NCBI RefSeq assembly: GCF_016625195.1
Contig: NZ_JACVUP010000003.1
Span: forward strand, 248,001 to 312,000
Reading direction: 5' to 3'
Source: Erwinia sp. S63
GTDB taxonomy: Bacteria; Pseudomonadota; Gammaproteobacteria; Enterobacterales; Enterobacteriaceae
DNA length: 64,000 nt
In this document: in pieces, positions 53,309 to 62,056 of the stretch
Layout: every line of letters begins with the position of its first letter
Numbering within the stretch: the first letter of the stretch is position 1
Notes under the pieces: model-generated
Told to the model about the DNA's origin: nothing
Databases searched by the model: none
Seen by the model: the letters and a program-made list of their open reading frames with translations, nothing else
Position numbers and translations under genes: made by a program

Positions 53309-54844
53309 ATGCAAAGCACATTCAAGCATTTCAAGGTACTGACGCTGGCCGGTTGTATCCTGGCGTCACTGGCAAGCTCGGCGGCATTGGCCAGCCAGCT
53401 GGTGATCATGCAAAACGAGCCTCCGCGTAGCATGGACCCGGGTAACCAGACGGCGACCTTCACCGGCACGGTACTCGACCCGATGTACGAAGGCCTGACG
53501 CGTTTGGGTGATGACGGCAAAATTATTCCTGCACTGGCGCTCTCCTGGAGTGCGGACAGCAGCGGATTGCACTGGACCTTTAAGCTGCGCCCCAACGTAA
53601 AATTCCACGACGGCACGCCGTTTAATGCCGATGCGGTGGTAGAAAACTTCCAGCGTCATTTGGATACCAAGCGTGGTCTGGCGGGCAGCGGTAAAGTGCG
53701 CACCTTTATTCAGGATGTGAAGAAAACCGATGATTTAACCGTTGAATTCCAGCTGAAGAAAATCAATCCGGCCTTTTTAACCGTATTGGCTTCAGGGCCG
53801 GGATTAATGGTCAGCCCCACCGCCGATAAAGCGGGCAGCATCAATAATAAAGCCGACGGCACCGGGCCTTATAAGCTGGAGCAATATAAATCCGGCGAAT
53901 ATGTTCTGGAGAAAAAGAACAGTGATTATTGGGGTAAGTCAGCGGGTCCAGATGAAATTAAATGGACGTGGAGCAGTGAGCCTTCGGTCATGAATATGGC
54001 GCTGCAATCCGGGCAGGTCGATATTATTAACCCGGTGCCACCGCAATTTGCCGGCATGTTGAAAAACAATGCCAACGTTAATTTAAAACAGTCGCCGGGT
54101 GCGGCGGTATTCTGGGTGGATCTTAATACGCAAAGCAAAGCGTTGAGCGACGTGCGCGTACGCCAGGCGCTGAACTTTGCCACCGATCAGCAGGCGCTGG
54201 TAAAAGCCATCATGTTTGGTTATGCGCAGCCGGCTAACTCTTCACTGGCACCGGTCGATGCCAACTACGATAAGAACCTGAAGGATTATCCTTACGATGT
54301 ACAGAAAGCCAAAGACTTGCTGAAAGCGGCGGGTTACCCGGATGGCTTTAGCATGTCAATTGCTGTTCAGGCACCGGATGCACGCACCGCGCAGGTGTTG
54401 CAGGGGCTGTGGGCTAAAATCGGCGTGAAGTTGAATGTGCGCCAGATGGAAAGCGGCGTCTGGACCAAAGCCGCCTTCGCCGATGCCAAAGAGAAAGCCC
54501 AGCAGGGCACTGATGCGGTATTGGCGTCGTGGTCATCCGGCTTATACGGTTCTGATTTGCAGCTGCGTCCGCTGTATCACAGCGCCAGCTTTGCACCGGG
54601 CGGCGCTAACCTCGGCTTCTTTAGCGATAAGCAAACCGATGACCTGATCGATACCGCCGCTTCCACGCTTGACGATGCGAAACGCAAAGATCTCTACTTC
54701 CAGGCGCAGAAACAGATCAGCGGATTGGCCCCGCAGGTGCTGCTGTTCTATCAGGATGATCTCTATGCCTCTCGCAAAAACATCAGTGGCGTCACCATGC
54801 AGCCTGGCGGACAGATTGTGGTTCGCGATGCAGTGAAGAACTGA
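53309..54844 (+). CDS. ABC binding protein, DppA/OppA family (SBP_bac_5)
   Basis: This 511-residue protein has a signal peptide (MQSTFKHFKVLTLAGCILAS...ALAS) and the family-5 binding-protein fold: SMDPGNQTATFTGTVLDPMYEGL near residue 45, WTFKLRPNVKFHDGTPFNADAVV and a long C-terminal lobe with RVRQALNFATDQQALV. These bind di- and oligopeptides, nickel-chelates or glycopeptide-like ligands. GAGGG six bases before ATG 53309 supports this start; the frame from 53219 would give a 30-residue extension before the signal peptide. It feeds the permeases directly downstream. Confidence 0.9.
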   Translation: MQSTFKHFKVLTLAGCILASLASSAALASQLVIMQNEPPRSMDPGNQTATFTGTVLDPMYEGLTRLGDDGKIIPALALSWSADSSGLHWTFKLRPNVKFHDGTPFNADAVVENFQRHLDTKRGLAGSGKVRTFIQDVKKTDDLTVEFQLKKINPAFLTVLASGPGLMVSPTADKAGSINNKADGTGPYKLEQYKSGEYVLEKKNSDYWGKSAGPDEIKWTWSSEPSVMNMALQSGQVDIINPVPPQFAGMLKNNANVNLKQSPGAAVFWVDLNTQSKALSDVRVRQALNFATDQQALVKAIMFGYAQPANSSLAPVDANYDKNLKDYPYDVQKAKDLLKAAGYPDGFSMSIAVQAPDARTAQVLQGLWAKIGVKLNVRQMESGVWTKAAFADAKEKAQQGTDAVLASWSSGLYGSDLQLRPLYHSASFAPGGANLGFFSDKQTDDLIDTAASTLDDAKRKDLYFQAQKQISGLAPQVLLFYQDDLYASRKNISGVTMQPGGQIVVRDAVKN

Positions 54845-54847
54845 TCG

Positions 54848-55768
54848 ATGAAAGCGTATGTTGCGAAAAAGGTGCTCTCGCTGCCGCTAATTATTTTCGG
54901 CGTCTCGATCATCGTATTTATCGCCATCCGCGCGTTGCCGGGTGATCCGGCACGCCTGATGGCGGGCCCGGAAGCGCCACAGGAAGCGGTGGATAACATG
55001 CGTATCCGGCTGGGATTAGACCAGCCACTGCCGGTGCAGTACGTCAAATTTGCCACCGAAGCGCTGCACGGCAATCTGGGGGAATCGTTGCAGTCACAGC
55101 GCCCGGTGATCACCGAAATCAGCGAGCGTTTGCCCTACACCTTGTCGCTGGCGGCGCTGGCCTATCTGCTGGCGATTGCTATCGGCGTGCCTGCGGGCAT
55201 GACTGGGGCGATCTATCGCCAGCGGATCCCCGACCAAATCGTGATGGTGCTGACCATTGCGGGCGCATCGATAGCCAACTTCTGGCTGGCGCTGTTGGCG
55301 ATGAACTACTTTGCGGTAGAACTCGGCTGGTTGCCGCTGCTGGGTGCGGACTCCTGGAAAAACTACGTGATGCCGACCGTCACGCTGGCGATTTTGCCGA
55401 TGGCGATGATTGCCCGCATGACGCGCTCCAGCATGCTGGATGTGCTGAGTCAGGACTATATTCGTACAGCCAAAGCCAAAGGCTTATCGTCAGCGAATAT
55501 TCACTGGAAACATGCGCTGCGTAACGCGCTGATCCCGATTGTCACTATCGTGGCACTCAACTTCGGCAGTTTGATTGGTGGCGCAGTGGTCACGGAGTCA
55601 GTGTTTAACTGGCCAGGCATTGGTCGCCTGCTGGTGGATTCGGTGAAGTACCGCGACTACCCGGTGATTCAGGGCGTGACGCTGGTGGCGGTCACCGGCG
55701 TGGTGCTGATGAACCTGGTGGGTGAAATATTGATTGGCCTGCTCAATCCAAAAATAAGGTTCGACTGA
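54848..55768 (+). CDS. Dipeptide-type ABC permease (DppB-like)
   Basis: This 306-residue membrane protein shows N-terminal IFGVSIIVFIAIRALPGDPAR, about six membrane segments and the loop RTAKAKGLSSANIHWKHALRNALIPI which contacts the ATPase. DppB-type permeases start with this layout. It begins three bases after the binding-protein stop and overlaps the second permease by one base. Confidence 0.92.
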   Translation: MKAYVAKKVLSLPLIIFGVSIIVFIAIRALPGDPARLMAGPEAPQEAVDNMRIRLGLDQPLPVQYVKFATEALHGNLGESLQSQRPVITEISERLPYTLSLAALAYLLAIAIGVPAGMTGAIYRQRIPDQIVMVLTIAGASIANFWLALLAMNYFAVELGWLPLLGADSWKNYVMPTVTLAILPMAMIARMTRSSMLDVLSQDYIRTAKAKGLSSANIHWKHALRNALIPIVTIVALNFGSLIGGAVVTESVFNWPGIGRLLVDSVKYRDYPVIQGVTLVAVTGVVLMNLVGEILIGLLNPKIRFD

Positions 55769-56634
55769 TGAACAGCCTCGACACCTCTTTGCTGCCGACA
55801 CCATCGCTCAGCCGTCGCTTCCTGCGCATGTTACAGAACAACCCGTCAATTGCGATTGGCGGCGGGTTGGTGCTGCTGGTGGTGCTGGCCGCGGTGTTAG
55901 CGCCGCTGTTAACCCATTGGGATCCCATCGAACAGGATCTGCTGAACACCTTGCAGGCTCCGTCTGCGGCACACTGGTTTGGCACGGACGACTATGGCCG
56001 CGACATCTTCGCCCGCGTGATTTATGGCGCGCGCATCACGCTGTTCGAGGTCTGCCTGAGCGTGGCGATTTCGATGGTGATTGGTATTCCGCTCGGCATT
56101 ATCTCCGGTCTGGCGGGACGCAAAATCGATGCGCTGATTATGTGGGTGATGGATATTATTTTCGCCTTTCCTGGCATCGTGCTGGCGATTTTGATCGTCA
56201 GCGTGCTGGGTGAAGGGCTGGCCAATATGCTGATTGCGATATCGCTGTTCTCGATTCCGGTCTATGCGCGCCTCAGTCGTAACCTGACGCTCGGCCTGAA
56301 GAACATGGAATACATCGAAGCCGCGCATATGTTGGGCGTGCGCTATCCGCGCATCATCACCCATTACATACTGCGCAATTCAATCGGACCGCTAATTGTG
56401 CAATCGACGCTGACGGCGGGCGCAGTGGTGCTGTCGGCGGCCAGCTTGTCGTTTCTGGGGTTAGGCGTGCAACCGCCAATGCCGGAGTGGGGCACCATGA
56501 TGAGTGATGGGCGCAACTTCCTTGGGCTGAATATTTACGTGTCGCTGTTTCCCGGACTGGCGATTTTGATTACTGTGCTCGGCTTTAATGTGCTGGGCGA
56601 CGGCCTTCGTGATGTGATGGATAAACGTTTATGA
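55768..56634 (+). CDS. Dipeptide-type ABC permease (DppC-like)
   Basis: This 288-residue membrane protein has TDDYGRDIFARVIYGARITL at about residues 71-91, the typical DppC entry, and the EAA loop YIEAAHMLGVRYPRIITHYILRN. With DppB-like it forms the pore. Its start is the last base of the preceding stop, and its end overlaps the ROK kinase start by four bases (ATGA), so all four plus-strand genes form one unit. Confidence 0.92.
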   Translation: MNSLDTSLLPTPSLSRRFLRMLQNNPSIAIGGGLVLLVVLAAVLAPLLTHWDPIEQDLLNTLQAPSAAHWFGTDDYGRDIFARVIYGARITLFEVCLSVAISMVIGIPLGIISGLAGRKIDALIMWVMDIIFAFPGIVLAILIVSVLGEGLANMLIAISLFSIPVYARLSRNLTLGLKNMEYIEAAHMLGVRYPRIITHYILRNSIGPLIVQSTLTAGAVVLSAASLSFLGLGVQPPMPEWGTMMSDGRNFLGLNIYVSLFPGLAILITVLGFNVLGDGLRDVMDKRL

Positions 56635-57563
56635 GTACAACACCGGCAGTGATCTGCCTCGATCTGGGCGGTTCGTTCGTTAAGCTGGGTGTGATGGATG
56701 CGCAGCAGCAGCTTACTATGCTCGATCAGCAAACCATCCCGGCTGACAGCTGGCCGGATTTTACCGCGCTGGTGAGCCGCATGATTCAACAACATCAGCA
56801 GCACTTCAGCACGGATTCACCGCTGGCGATCTCCACTGCGGGCATCGTGGCACCCGATAGCGGAGAGATGTTTGCCAGTAATATCCCAGCCTTTCATCAA
56901 CGCAATCTCAGCCAGGCGCTGGGCGAATTACTGCAACGTAAAGTGATCGTGCATAACGATGCCGACTGTTTCACTTTCGCGGAAGCGCAGGCAGGCGTGG
57001 GTAAAGGGCATAAAGTGGTGTTTGGCGCCATTCTCGGTTCCGGCGTCGGCGGCGGTTTGGTGGCGGATGGGCGAATCATCACCGGACAGAATGGCCTGAC
57101 CGGCGAGTGGGGCCATGGTCCGATCACACTTACCGAAGTTGAAATTGAGGGCGAAACCCTCCGCTTGCCACGTCAGTCTTGTCCTTGTGGGCAGAAAGGC
57201 TGTCTGGACAGTTATGGCGGCGCGCGCGGGATTGAGAATCTGCACCGCACTTTGCATAACGTCAATGCGAGCAGCCTCGACATTATCGCCGGCTGGCAAC
57301 AGCAGGAAGTGCAGGCTAATCGCACGGTTCAGGTGTGGTTACAACTGGTAAGTCAGCCGCTGGCTTACACCATCAATATCACCGGTGCATCGTTGGTGGC
57401 GGTGGGCGGAGGATTGGCTTCGGTGACAGCGTTGATGGAAGCGTTAAATGAGGAAGTGCAGCGTTATGTGCTGCGGCGCTCTCCGCATACTTTAGTGGTG
57501 CCCGGCGCGTTTGCCCATAACGGCGGAATGATCGGCGCGGCGCTGCTGGCCCAAAATAATTAG
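56631..57563 (+). CDS. ROK-family sugar kinase
   Basis: This 310-residue ROK kinase phosphorylates a hexose or amino sugar with ATP. It has the phosphate-1 motif CLDLGGSFVKLGV, the catalytic Asp in VIVHNDADCFTFAEA near residue 105, GAILGSGVGGGLVADG and the zinc site CPCGQKGCLDSYGG near residue 184. No HTH precedes it, so it is an enzyme rather than a regulator. In an ABC importer cluster with a peptidase this suggests the imported ligand contains a sugar; N-acetylglucosamine or N-acetylmannosamine kinases are close relatives in form. Confidence 0.88.
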   Translation: MSTTPAVICLDLGGSFVKLGVMDAQQQLTMLDQQTIPADSWPDFTALVSRMIQQHQQHFSTDSPLAISTAGIVAPDSGEMFASNIPAFHQRNLSQALGELLQRKVIVHNDADCFTFAEAQAGVGKGHKVVFGAILGSGVGGGLVADGRIITGQNGLTGEWGHGPITLTEVEIEGETLRLPRQSCPCGQKGCLDSYGGARGIENLHRTLHNVNASSLDIIAGWQQQEVQANRTVQVWLQLVSQPLAYTINITGASLVAVGGGLASVTALMEALNEEVQRYVLRRSPHTLVVPGAFAHNGGMIGAALLAQNN

Positions 57564-57702
57564 CAGCCATATAATTCTCTGCCATCGAATTTTCATCTAA
57601 ATCAGTTATCATGTGCCGCTAAATCCTTTCAGTCTCAACGATGGTGGCCTTCAATGCCGCCACGATTGTGATTGGATTCTTCACCTGCGTTACTGGAAAA
57701 CC

Positions 57703-58935
57703 ATGTCATCTGCACAACCTCAACTTAATCAGCTGCCGGAGCAGGCATCGCTGCCGCGCGCCAGTGTGCTGAAAGCGCTGTTTGCGCTCGGCACCGGTGG
57801 CTTTGCCATTGGTACCGGCGAATTCGTCATCATGGGCCTGCTGCCCGATGCCGCCACCGGCCTCAATGTTTCTATCCCCACAGCGGGCCACCTGATCAGT
57901 ATCTACGCGCTGGGCGTGGTGATCGGCGCACCGCTGTTGGCCGTGCTCGGCGCTCGCGCCTCTCGTCGTAATTTCCTGATGACGCTGATGGGCCTGTTTG
58001 CCGCGGGTAACCTGTTTAGCTCGGTGGCACCGGGTTACTACTCGATGCTGCTGGCGCGTTTCCTTGCTGGTTTCCCGCACGGAACGTTCTTTGGTGTCGC
58101 CGCACTGGTCGCTGCTGGATTGGTGGAACGCAGAAAACGTGCTCAGGCGGTTTCGATGGTGCTGTTTGGCCTGACGATCGCCAACTTGCTCGGCGTGCCT
58201 GCGGTTACCGCCATTGGGCAGGTGTTTGGCTGGCGTGAAGCGTTCGCCATTGTTGGCGTGTTAGCGCTGTTGACCATGGTGCTGGTGGGCATGTGGGTGC
58301 CGAACGTGGCGGGTGACAAAACCGCCAGTCCGTTGCGTGAACTCTCGGCGTTGACGCGCAAGCAGGTGTTGCTGACGCTGGCTATTGGTGCGGTCGGCAG
58401 CGGTGGCTTGTTCTCGGTGTTCAGCTACGTCAAACCCACGCTGACCGAACTGGCGCAGATGCCGGTGAGCTGGATTCCGGCGGTGCTGGCGCTGTTTGGA
58501 CTCGGCATGATTATCGGCAACGTGGTGGGTGGTCGTCTGGCGGATCGTGGGCTGGAGAAAACCATTCGCATGGTGCTGATTTGGTCGGTGCTGGTGCTGA
58601 GTGCCTTTGTGTTTACCGCGCACTATGCGTTTGCCGGTTCGCTGAATGTGATGCTGGTGGGCACCATGGTGGCGCTGGCGAGTGTGCTGCAAATCCGTTT
58701 GATGGATGTAGCGGGTGATGCGCAAACCATGGCGGCGGCGCTAAATCACTCCGCCTTTAACCTGGCGAATGCGCTCGGCGCATGGCTGGGTGGTGTGACC
58801 ATTTCTGCGGGTCTTGGCTGGCAGTCCACTGGCTGGGTCGGTGCGATTCTGGCGGTGTTTGGCTTGCTGATCCACGGTGTCGCGGTGCGCGATGCACGGA
58901 GAAAGTCGATTACGTTTGCGCACGAAAGCGCCTAG
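57703..58935 (+). CDS. MFS transporter, DHA1 family (AraJ/YdhP-like)
   Basis: This 410-residue protein has about 12 membrane segments. ALGTGGFAIGTGEFVIMGLLPDAA near the start is the typical opening of AraJ/YdhP-type exporters, ALGVVIGAPLLAVLGARASRR is MFS motif A and FGVAALVAAGLV follows. These export sugars, purine nucleosides or drugs. ATG 57703 is chosen over the frame start at 57613 because the first membrane segment follows in about 20 residues; GGAAAA lies upstream. Substrate unknown. Confidence 0.85.
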   Translation: MSSAQPQLNQLPEQASLPRASVLKALFALGTGGFAIGTGEFVIMGLLPDAATGLNVSIPTAGHLISIYALGVVIGAPLLAVLGARASRRNFLMTLMGLFAAGNLFSSVAPGYYSMLLARFLAGFPHGTFFGVAALVAAGLVERRKRAQAVSMVLFGLTIANLLGVPAVTAIGQVFGWREAFAIVGVLALLTMVLVGMWVPNVAGDKTASPLRELSALTRKQVLLTLAIGAVGSGGLFSVFSYVKPTLTELAQMPVSWIPAVLALFGLGMIIGNVVGGRLADRGLEKTIRMVLIWSVLVLSAFVFTAHYAFAGSLNVMLVGTMVALASVLQIRLMDVAGDAQTMAAALNHSAFNLANALGAWLGGVTISAGLGWQSTGWVGAILAVFGLLIHGVAVRDARRKSITFAHESA

Positions 58936-58946
58936 TTGATTCTTAT

Positions 58947-58971
58947 CGGGCGGCCATCAGGTCGCCCGTTT
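58947..58971 (+). terminator. Terminator of the MFS gene
   Basis: CGGGCG and CGCCCG pair at 58947-58952 and 58963-58968, extended by a G-T pair and CC/GG around ATCA, with TTT after the stem. It lies in the 38-base gap before the convergent LysR gene. Confidence 0.6.
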
Positions 58972-58973
58972 CA

Positions 58974-59852
58974 TTATCCTGCCAACTTCTCCTGCAAAAA
59001 CGCCATAAATACTCGATTCACTTCGCTGCGCTGACGGTGCTGTGGATAGAGCGCGTTCAGGTTGAGTGAGGAAGGCTGCCACTCATCCAGCACGGTCATC
59101 AGATCACCGCAGGCTAAGGCCGGTGCGACGATAAACTCAGGCAGCAGAATCAGCCCCAATCCAGCCACTGCCGCATCACGCAGCATCTCACCGTTATTGC
59201 TCACCATCGGGCCTTGTACCGCCATCACCTTGCGCTGCTCACCGTTGAACAGTTCCCAGCCGGTCTGGCTTTCACGTCCGTAGCGTAAACAGGCGTGACT
59301 GAGCAGATCCTCGGGTTCACGCGGTGCGCCTGCGCCCTGAATGTATGACGGGCTGCCACAGATCACACGGCGAAACACGCCCAGCTGTTTGGCGATCAGG
59401 CTTGAGTCGGGCAGGGTGCCAATGCGGATCGCCATATCAAAGCCTTCACCGACCATATCGACGTAGCGGTCCGCCAACTCCACCTGGAACTGCAATCCGG
59501 GGTGCTGACTGAGGAACTCGGCGATATACGGTGACAAATGGCTGATGCCAAACGACATTGGCACGCTGAGGCGGAAGCTTCCCTGCAACACCTGTTGCCG
59601 GCCAGATACCGCCTGCTCGGCTTCCTGCACATCATCGAGAATACGTTGCGCATGTTGGGCAAAGAGTTGGCCATTATCCGTTACCGACAGTTTGCGCGTG
59701 TTGCGATTCAGCAGGCGCGCGCCGAGTGATTCCTCAAGTGCGGCAATACGGCGGCTGACGTATTGCTTCGACAGCATTAGCTGCTCAGCGGCGGCGGTGA
59801 AGTTTCCGGCCTTAATAACAGCCACATAAATACGAAGATCTTCTATCTGCAT
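58974..59852 (-). CDS. LysR-family transcriptional regulator
   Basis: This 292-residue LysR regulator starts QIEDLRIYVAVIKAGNFTAAAEQLMLSKQYVSRRIAALE and has an effector domain with SYIQGAGAPREPEDLL. The block RNTRKLSVTDNGQLFAQHAQ is typical of the subgroup that often lies beside pirin or dehydrogenase genes. ATG 59852 is preferred; a GTG nine bases earlier at 59861 is in frame. It is divergent from the pirin gene, which is its likely target. Confidence 0.85.
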   Translation of the reverse strand: MQIEDLRIYVAVIKAGNFTAAAEQLMLSKQYVSRRIAALEESLGARLLNRNTRKLSVTDNGQLFAQHAQRILDDVQEAEQAVSGRQQVLQGSFRLSVPMSFGISHLSPYIAEFLSQHPGLQFQVELADRYVDMVGEGFDMAIRIGTLPDSSLIAKQLGVFRRVICGSPSYIQGAGAPREPEDLLSHACLRYGRESQTGWELFNGEQRKVMAVQGPMVSNNGEMLRDAAVAGLGLILLPEFIVAPALACGDLMTVLDEWQPSSLNLNALYPQHRQRSEVNRVFMAFLQEKLAG

Positions 59853-59975
59853 ATTGTCCACTTTTCGGTGACAGTCATTGTCAGGTTAGCGCATTGTTGG
59901 GCAAATTAGTTTACGTATACTTATCCTCATTCGGAAGGGCAAACGTCTTTCCACCGCACATTTGAGGAGCAAACC

Positions 59976-60701
59976 ATGATTGAACAACGTCTGTCAGAAC
60001 AACGCGGAGTGGGTGACCACGGTTGGCTGAACTCACACCACACCTTCTCCTTCGCCAGTTACTGGGATCCAAAACAGACCGGTTTTTCCGATCTGCTGGT
60101 GATCAACGATGACCGTGTCGCGCCGGGGCGTGGTTTTGGGGCGCATCCACACAACAATATGGAGATCATCTCCTATGTGCTGGACGGCGCGCTGGAGCAT
60201 AAAGATTCGATGGGCACCGGTTCGGTGATCGTCCCCGGTGATGTGCAGTTGATGAGTGCGGGCAGCGGTGTGACGCACAGCGAGTTCAACCACTCGAAAA
60301 GCGATAACGTGCACTTCTTGCAAATCTGGATTGTACCGGGCGAGCGCAACACCCAGCCGGGCTATCAGCAGATCTCCGTGCCAGACAGCGAGAAACGCGG
60401 GCAGCTGCGTTTGATTATTTCGCCGGAAGGGGAAGAGGGCAGCTTGAGCGTACGTCAGGATATCCGCATCTATGCCGGTTTCTTTGATGGTGCCGAGCAG
60501 CAGACCTTCGCACTGGATGCCGACCGTTACGCCTACATTCATGTGGCGCGCGGCAGCATCGAAGTGAACGGCGTGAAGTTCAAAGAGGGTGACGGTGCGC
60601 GTGTGCGTAATGAGTCAGCGCTGCAGTTCAGCCATGGCGATGATGCAGAAGTGTTGCTGTTTGACCTGCGTCCGCTGGAAGTGAATCATCCACAGCGTTA
60701 A
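59976..60701 (+). CDS. Pirin-family protein (YhaK-like cupin)
   Basis: This 241-residue bicupin protein has the metal-binding N-terminal segment GFGAHPHNNMEIISYVLDGALEH at about residues 50-72, with His and Glu ligands, and the block AGSGVTHSEFNHS. Bacterial pirins and YhaK are iron- or nickel-cupins with possible quercetin 2,3-dioxygenase or redox-sensing activity; their true role is unsettled. GGAG lies upstream of ATG 59976. It is divergent from a LysR gene 124 bases away. Confidence 0.87.
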   Translation: MIEQRLSEQRGVGDHGWLNSHHTFSFASYWDPKQTGFSDLLVINDDRVAPGRGFGAHPHNNMEIISYVLDGALEHKDSMGTGSVIVPGDVQLMSAGSGVTHSEFNHSKSDNVHFLQIWIVPGERNTQPGYQQISVPDSEKRGQLRLIISPEGEEGSLSVRQDIRIYAGFFDGAEQQTFALDADRYAYIHVARGSIEVNGVKFKEGDGARVRNESALQFSHGDDAEVLLFDLRPLEVNHPQR

Positions 60702-60707
60702 TTTCAC

Positions 60708-60804
60708 CCGTAGCTGCGCAATTCATTGCGCGTCTTTTAAAACGCGCAATGAAGTTTAATCTCGCAATGAACCTAAAAGCGCACGATAAATCGTGCCGCT
60801 ACGG
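60708..60804. repeat. REP-like inverted repeat pair (BIME-like)
   Basis: The unit CCGTAGCxGCrCrATTyATyGyGC occurs at 60708-60732 and, in the opposite orientation, at 60779-60804. Inside, TTCATTGCGCGT (60722-60733) and ACGCGCAATGAA (60742-60753) form a perfect 12-bp stem and GCACGAT-AA-ATCGTGC a second. It is placed between the pirin stop and the iolG stop, as REP sequences usually are, and may end both transcripts. Confidence 0.6.
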
Positions 60805-60816
60805 AACACCTTTTGA

Positions 60817-61818
60817 TTAATCGAGTAGCGACTGAGGCGAAACCGGCTTGCCGGTTTTCAATGATTCCAGCGCAGCATCTGCCAGCAACAACGCCTGCAA
60901 TCCATCATTACCGCTCGGATATTGACCTTCGCCTTTAGCCAGCGCGTCGATAAAGGTCGCCAGTTCATTGCGATAAGCATCAGCATAACGCTGCAGGAAG
61001 AAGTGCTGCGGCTTCTGCGCCACCACTCCGTTCGCCACGGATTTCACCAGCTGTGATTCCAGCTGATTCGTTACCTGCAACATCCCTTCGCTGCCGTGTA
61101 CTTCAATACGCTGATCGTAGCCGTAGCTGGCACGACGGCTGTTGGTGATCACCGCCATCTTGCCGCTGGCACAGGTGAGGGTGACGACGGCGGTATCGAC
61201 ATCGCCCAGCGCTTTAATCTCAGGATCAACCAGCGCCGCCGCACTGGCATACACCGATACCGGCTCTTCATTTAACAACCAGCGCGCCATATCGAAATCA
61301 TGAATCGTCATATCACGGAACAGGCCGCCTGAGACTTTAACGTACTCGGCAGGCGGTGCACCCGGATCGCGTGAGCTGATGGTCACCAACTCGGTTTCAC
61401 CGATTTCGCCATCACGCAAACACGCTTGTAAATGCGCCATGCTCGGGTCGAAGCGACGGTTAAAGCCAATCATCAGCGGTACGCCGGCTTCACGCACCGT
61501 GGCTAGACAGCTCTGCACACGCTGCAAACTCAAATCCACTGGCTTCTCACAGAAGATGGCTTTTTTGGCACGCGCGGTAGCTTCAATCAAATCCGCATGA
61601 GTATTAGTGGCGCTGCAAATCGCCACCAAATCAATCGAGCTGTCCGCCAGAATGGTGTCGAGATCCGCCACTTTGGCACCGTATTTCTCGGCCAGCGCAT
61701 TAGCAGCAGGTGCGTAGACATCCATCACATACGCCAGACGACACTGCGGATGCGCGGCGATATTCCCGGCGTGGATCTGTCCAATACGGCCAGCACCTAA
61801 GAGAGCAACATTGAGCAT
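60817..61818 (-). CDS. iolG: Inositol 2-dehydrogenase (IolG)
   Basis: This 333-residue Gfo/Idh/MocA protein oxidises myo-inositol to scyllo-inosose with NAD. The N-terminal GAGRIGQIHAGN at residues 8-19 binds NAD, FCEKPVDLS near residue 92 holds the catalytic Lys, and DMTIHDFDMARWLL near residue 170 the Asp/His pair of the family. It is a close match in layout to IolG. No iolE, iolD or iolB is adjacent; the gene is divergent from a LacI regulator. The isomerase fragment at the left end of the window is far away and cannot be linked. Confidence 0.85.
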   Translation of the reverse strand: MLNVALLGAGRIGQIHAGNIAAHPQCRLAYVMDVYAPAANALAEKYGAKVADLDTILADSSIDLVAICSATNTHADLIEATARAKKAIFCEKPVDLSLQRVQSCLATVREAGVPLMIGFNRRFDPSMAHLQACLRDGEIGETELVTISSRDPGAPPAEYVKVSGGLFRDMTIHDFDMARWLLNEEPVSVYASAAALVDPEIKALGDVDTAVVTLTCASGKMAVITNSRRASYGYDQRIEVHGSEGMLQVTNQLESQLVKSVANGVVAQKPQHFFLQRYADAYRNELATFIDALAKGEGQYPSGNDGLQALLLADAALESLKTGKPVSPQSLLD

Positions 61819-62056
61819 TTTTTATTTCCTATGAGGGCGACAGGTGATGGCGCTATTAAGCGTATTGGTGAAGTTTTAAGTCAAAGCAAAGCCTAAAACG
61901 GATGCTGAAATGATGAGGCGGATCACATGAAAATTTGAGGTTAATGACATCAAAAAGCAGTTAATTCACTTGATTTATGGAGTTATAACGATTTGATTAT
62001 TAGCGTCTTCTCAAGCTACTGTTTCAACTATGAGGTGAAGGACATCAGGAAAAGTC

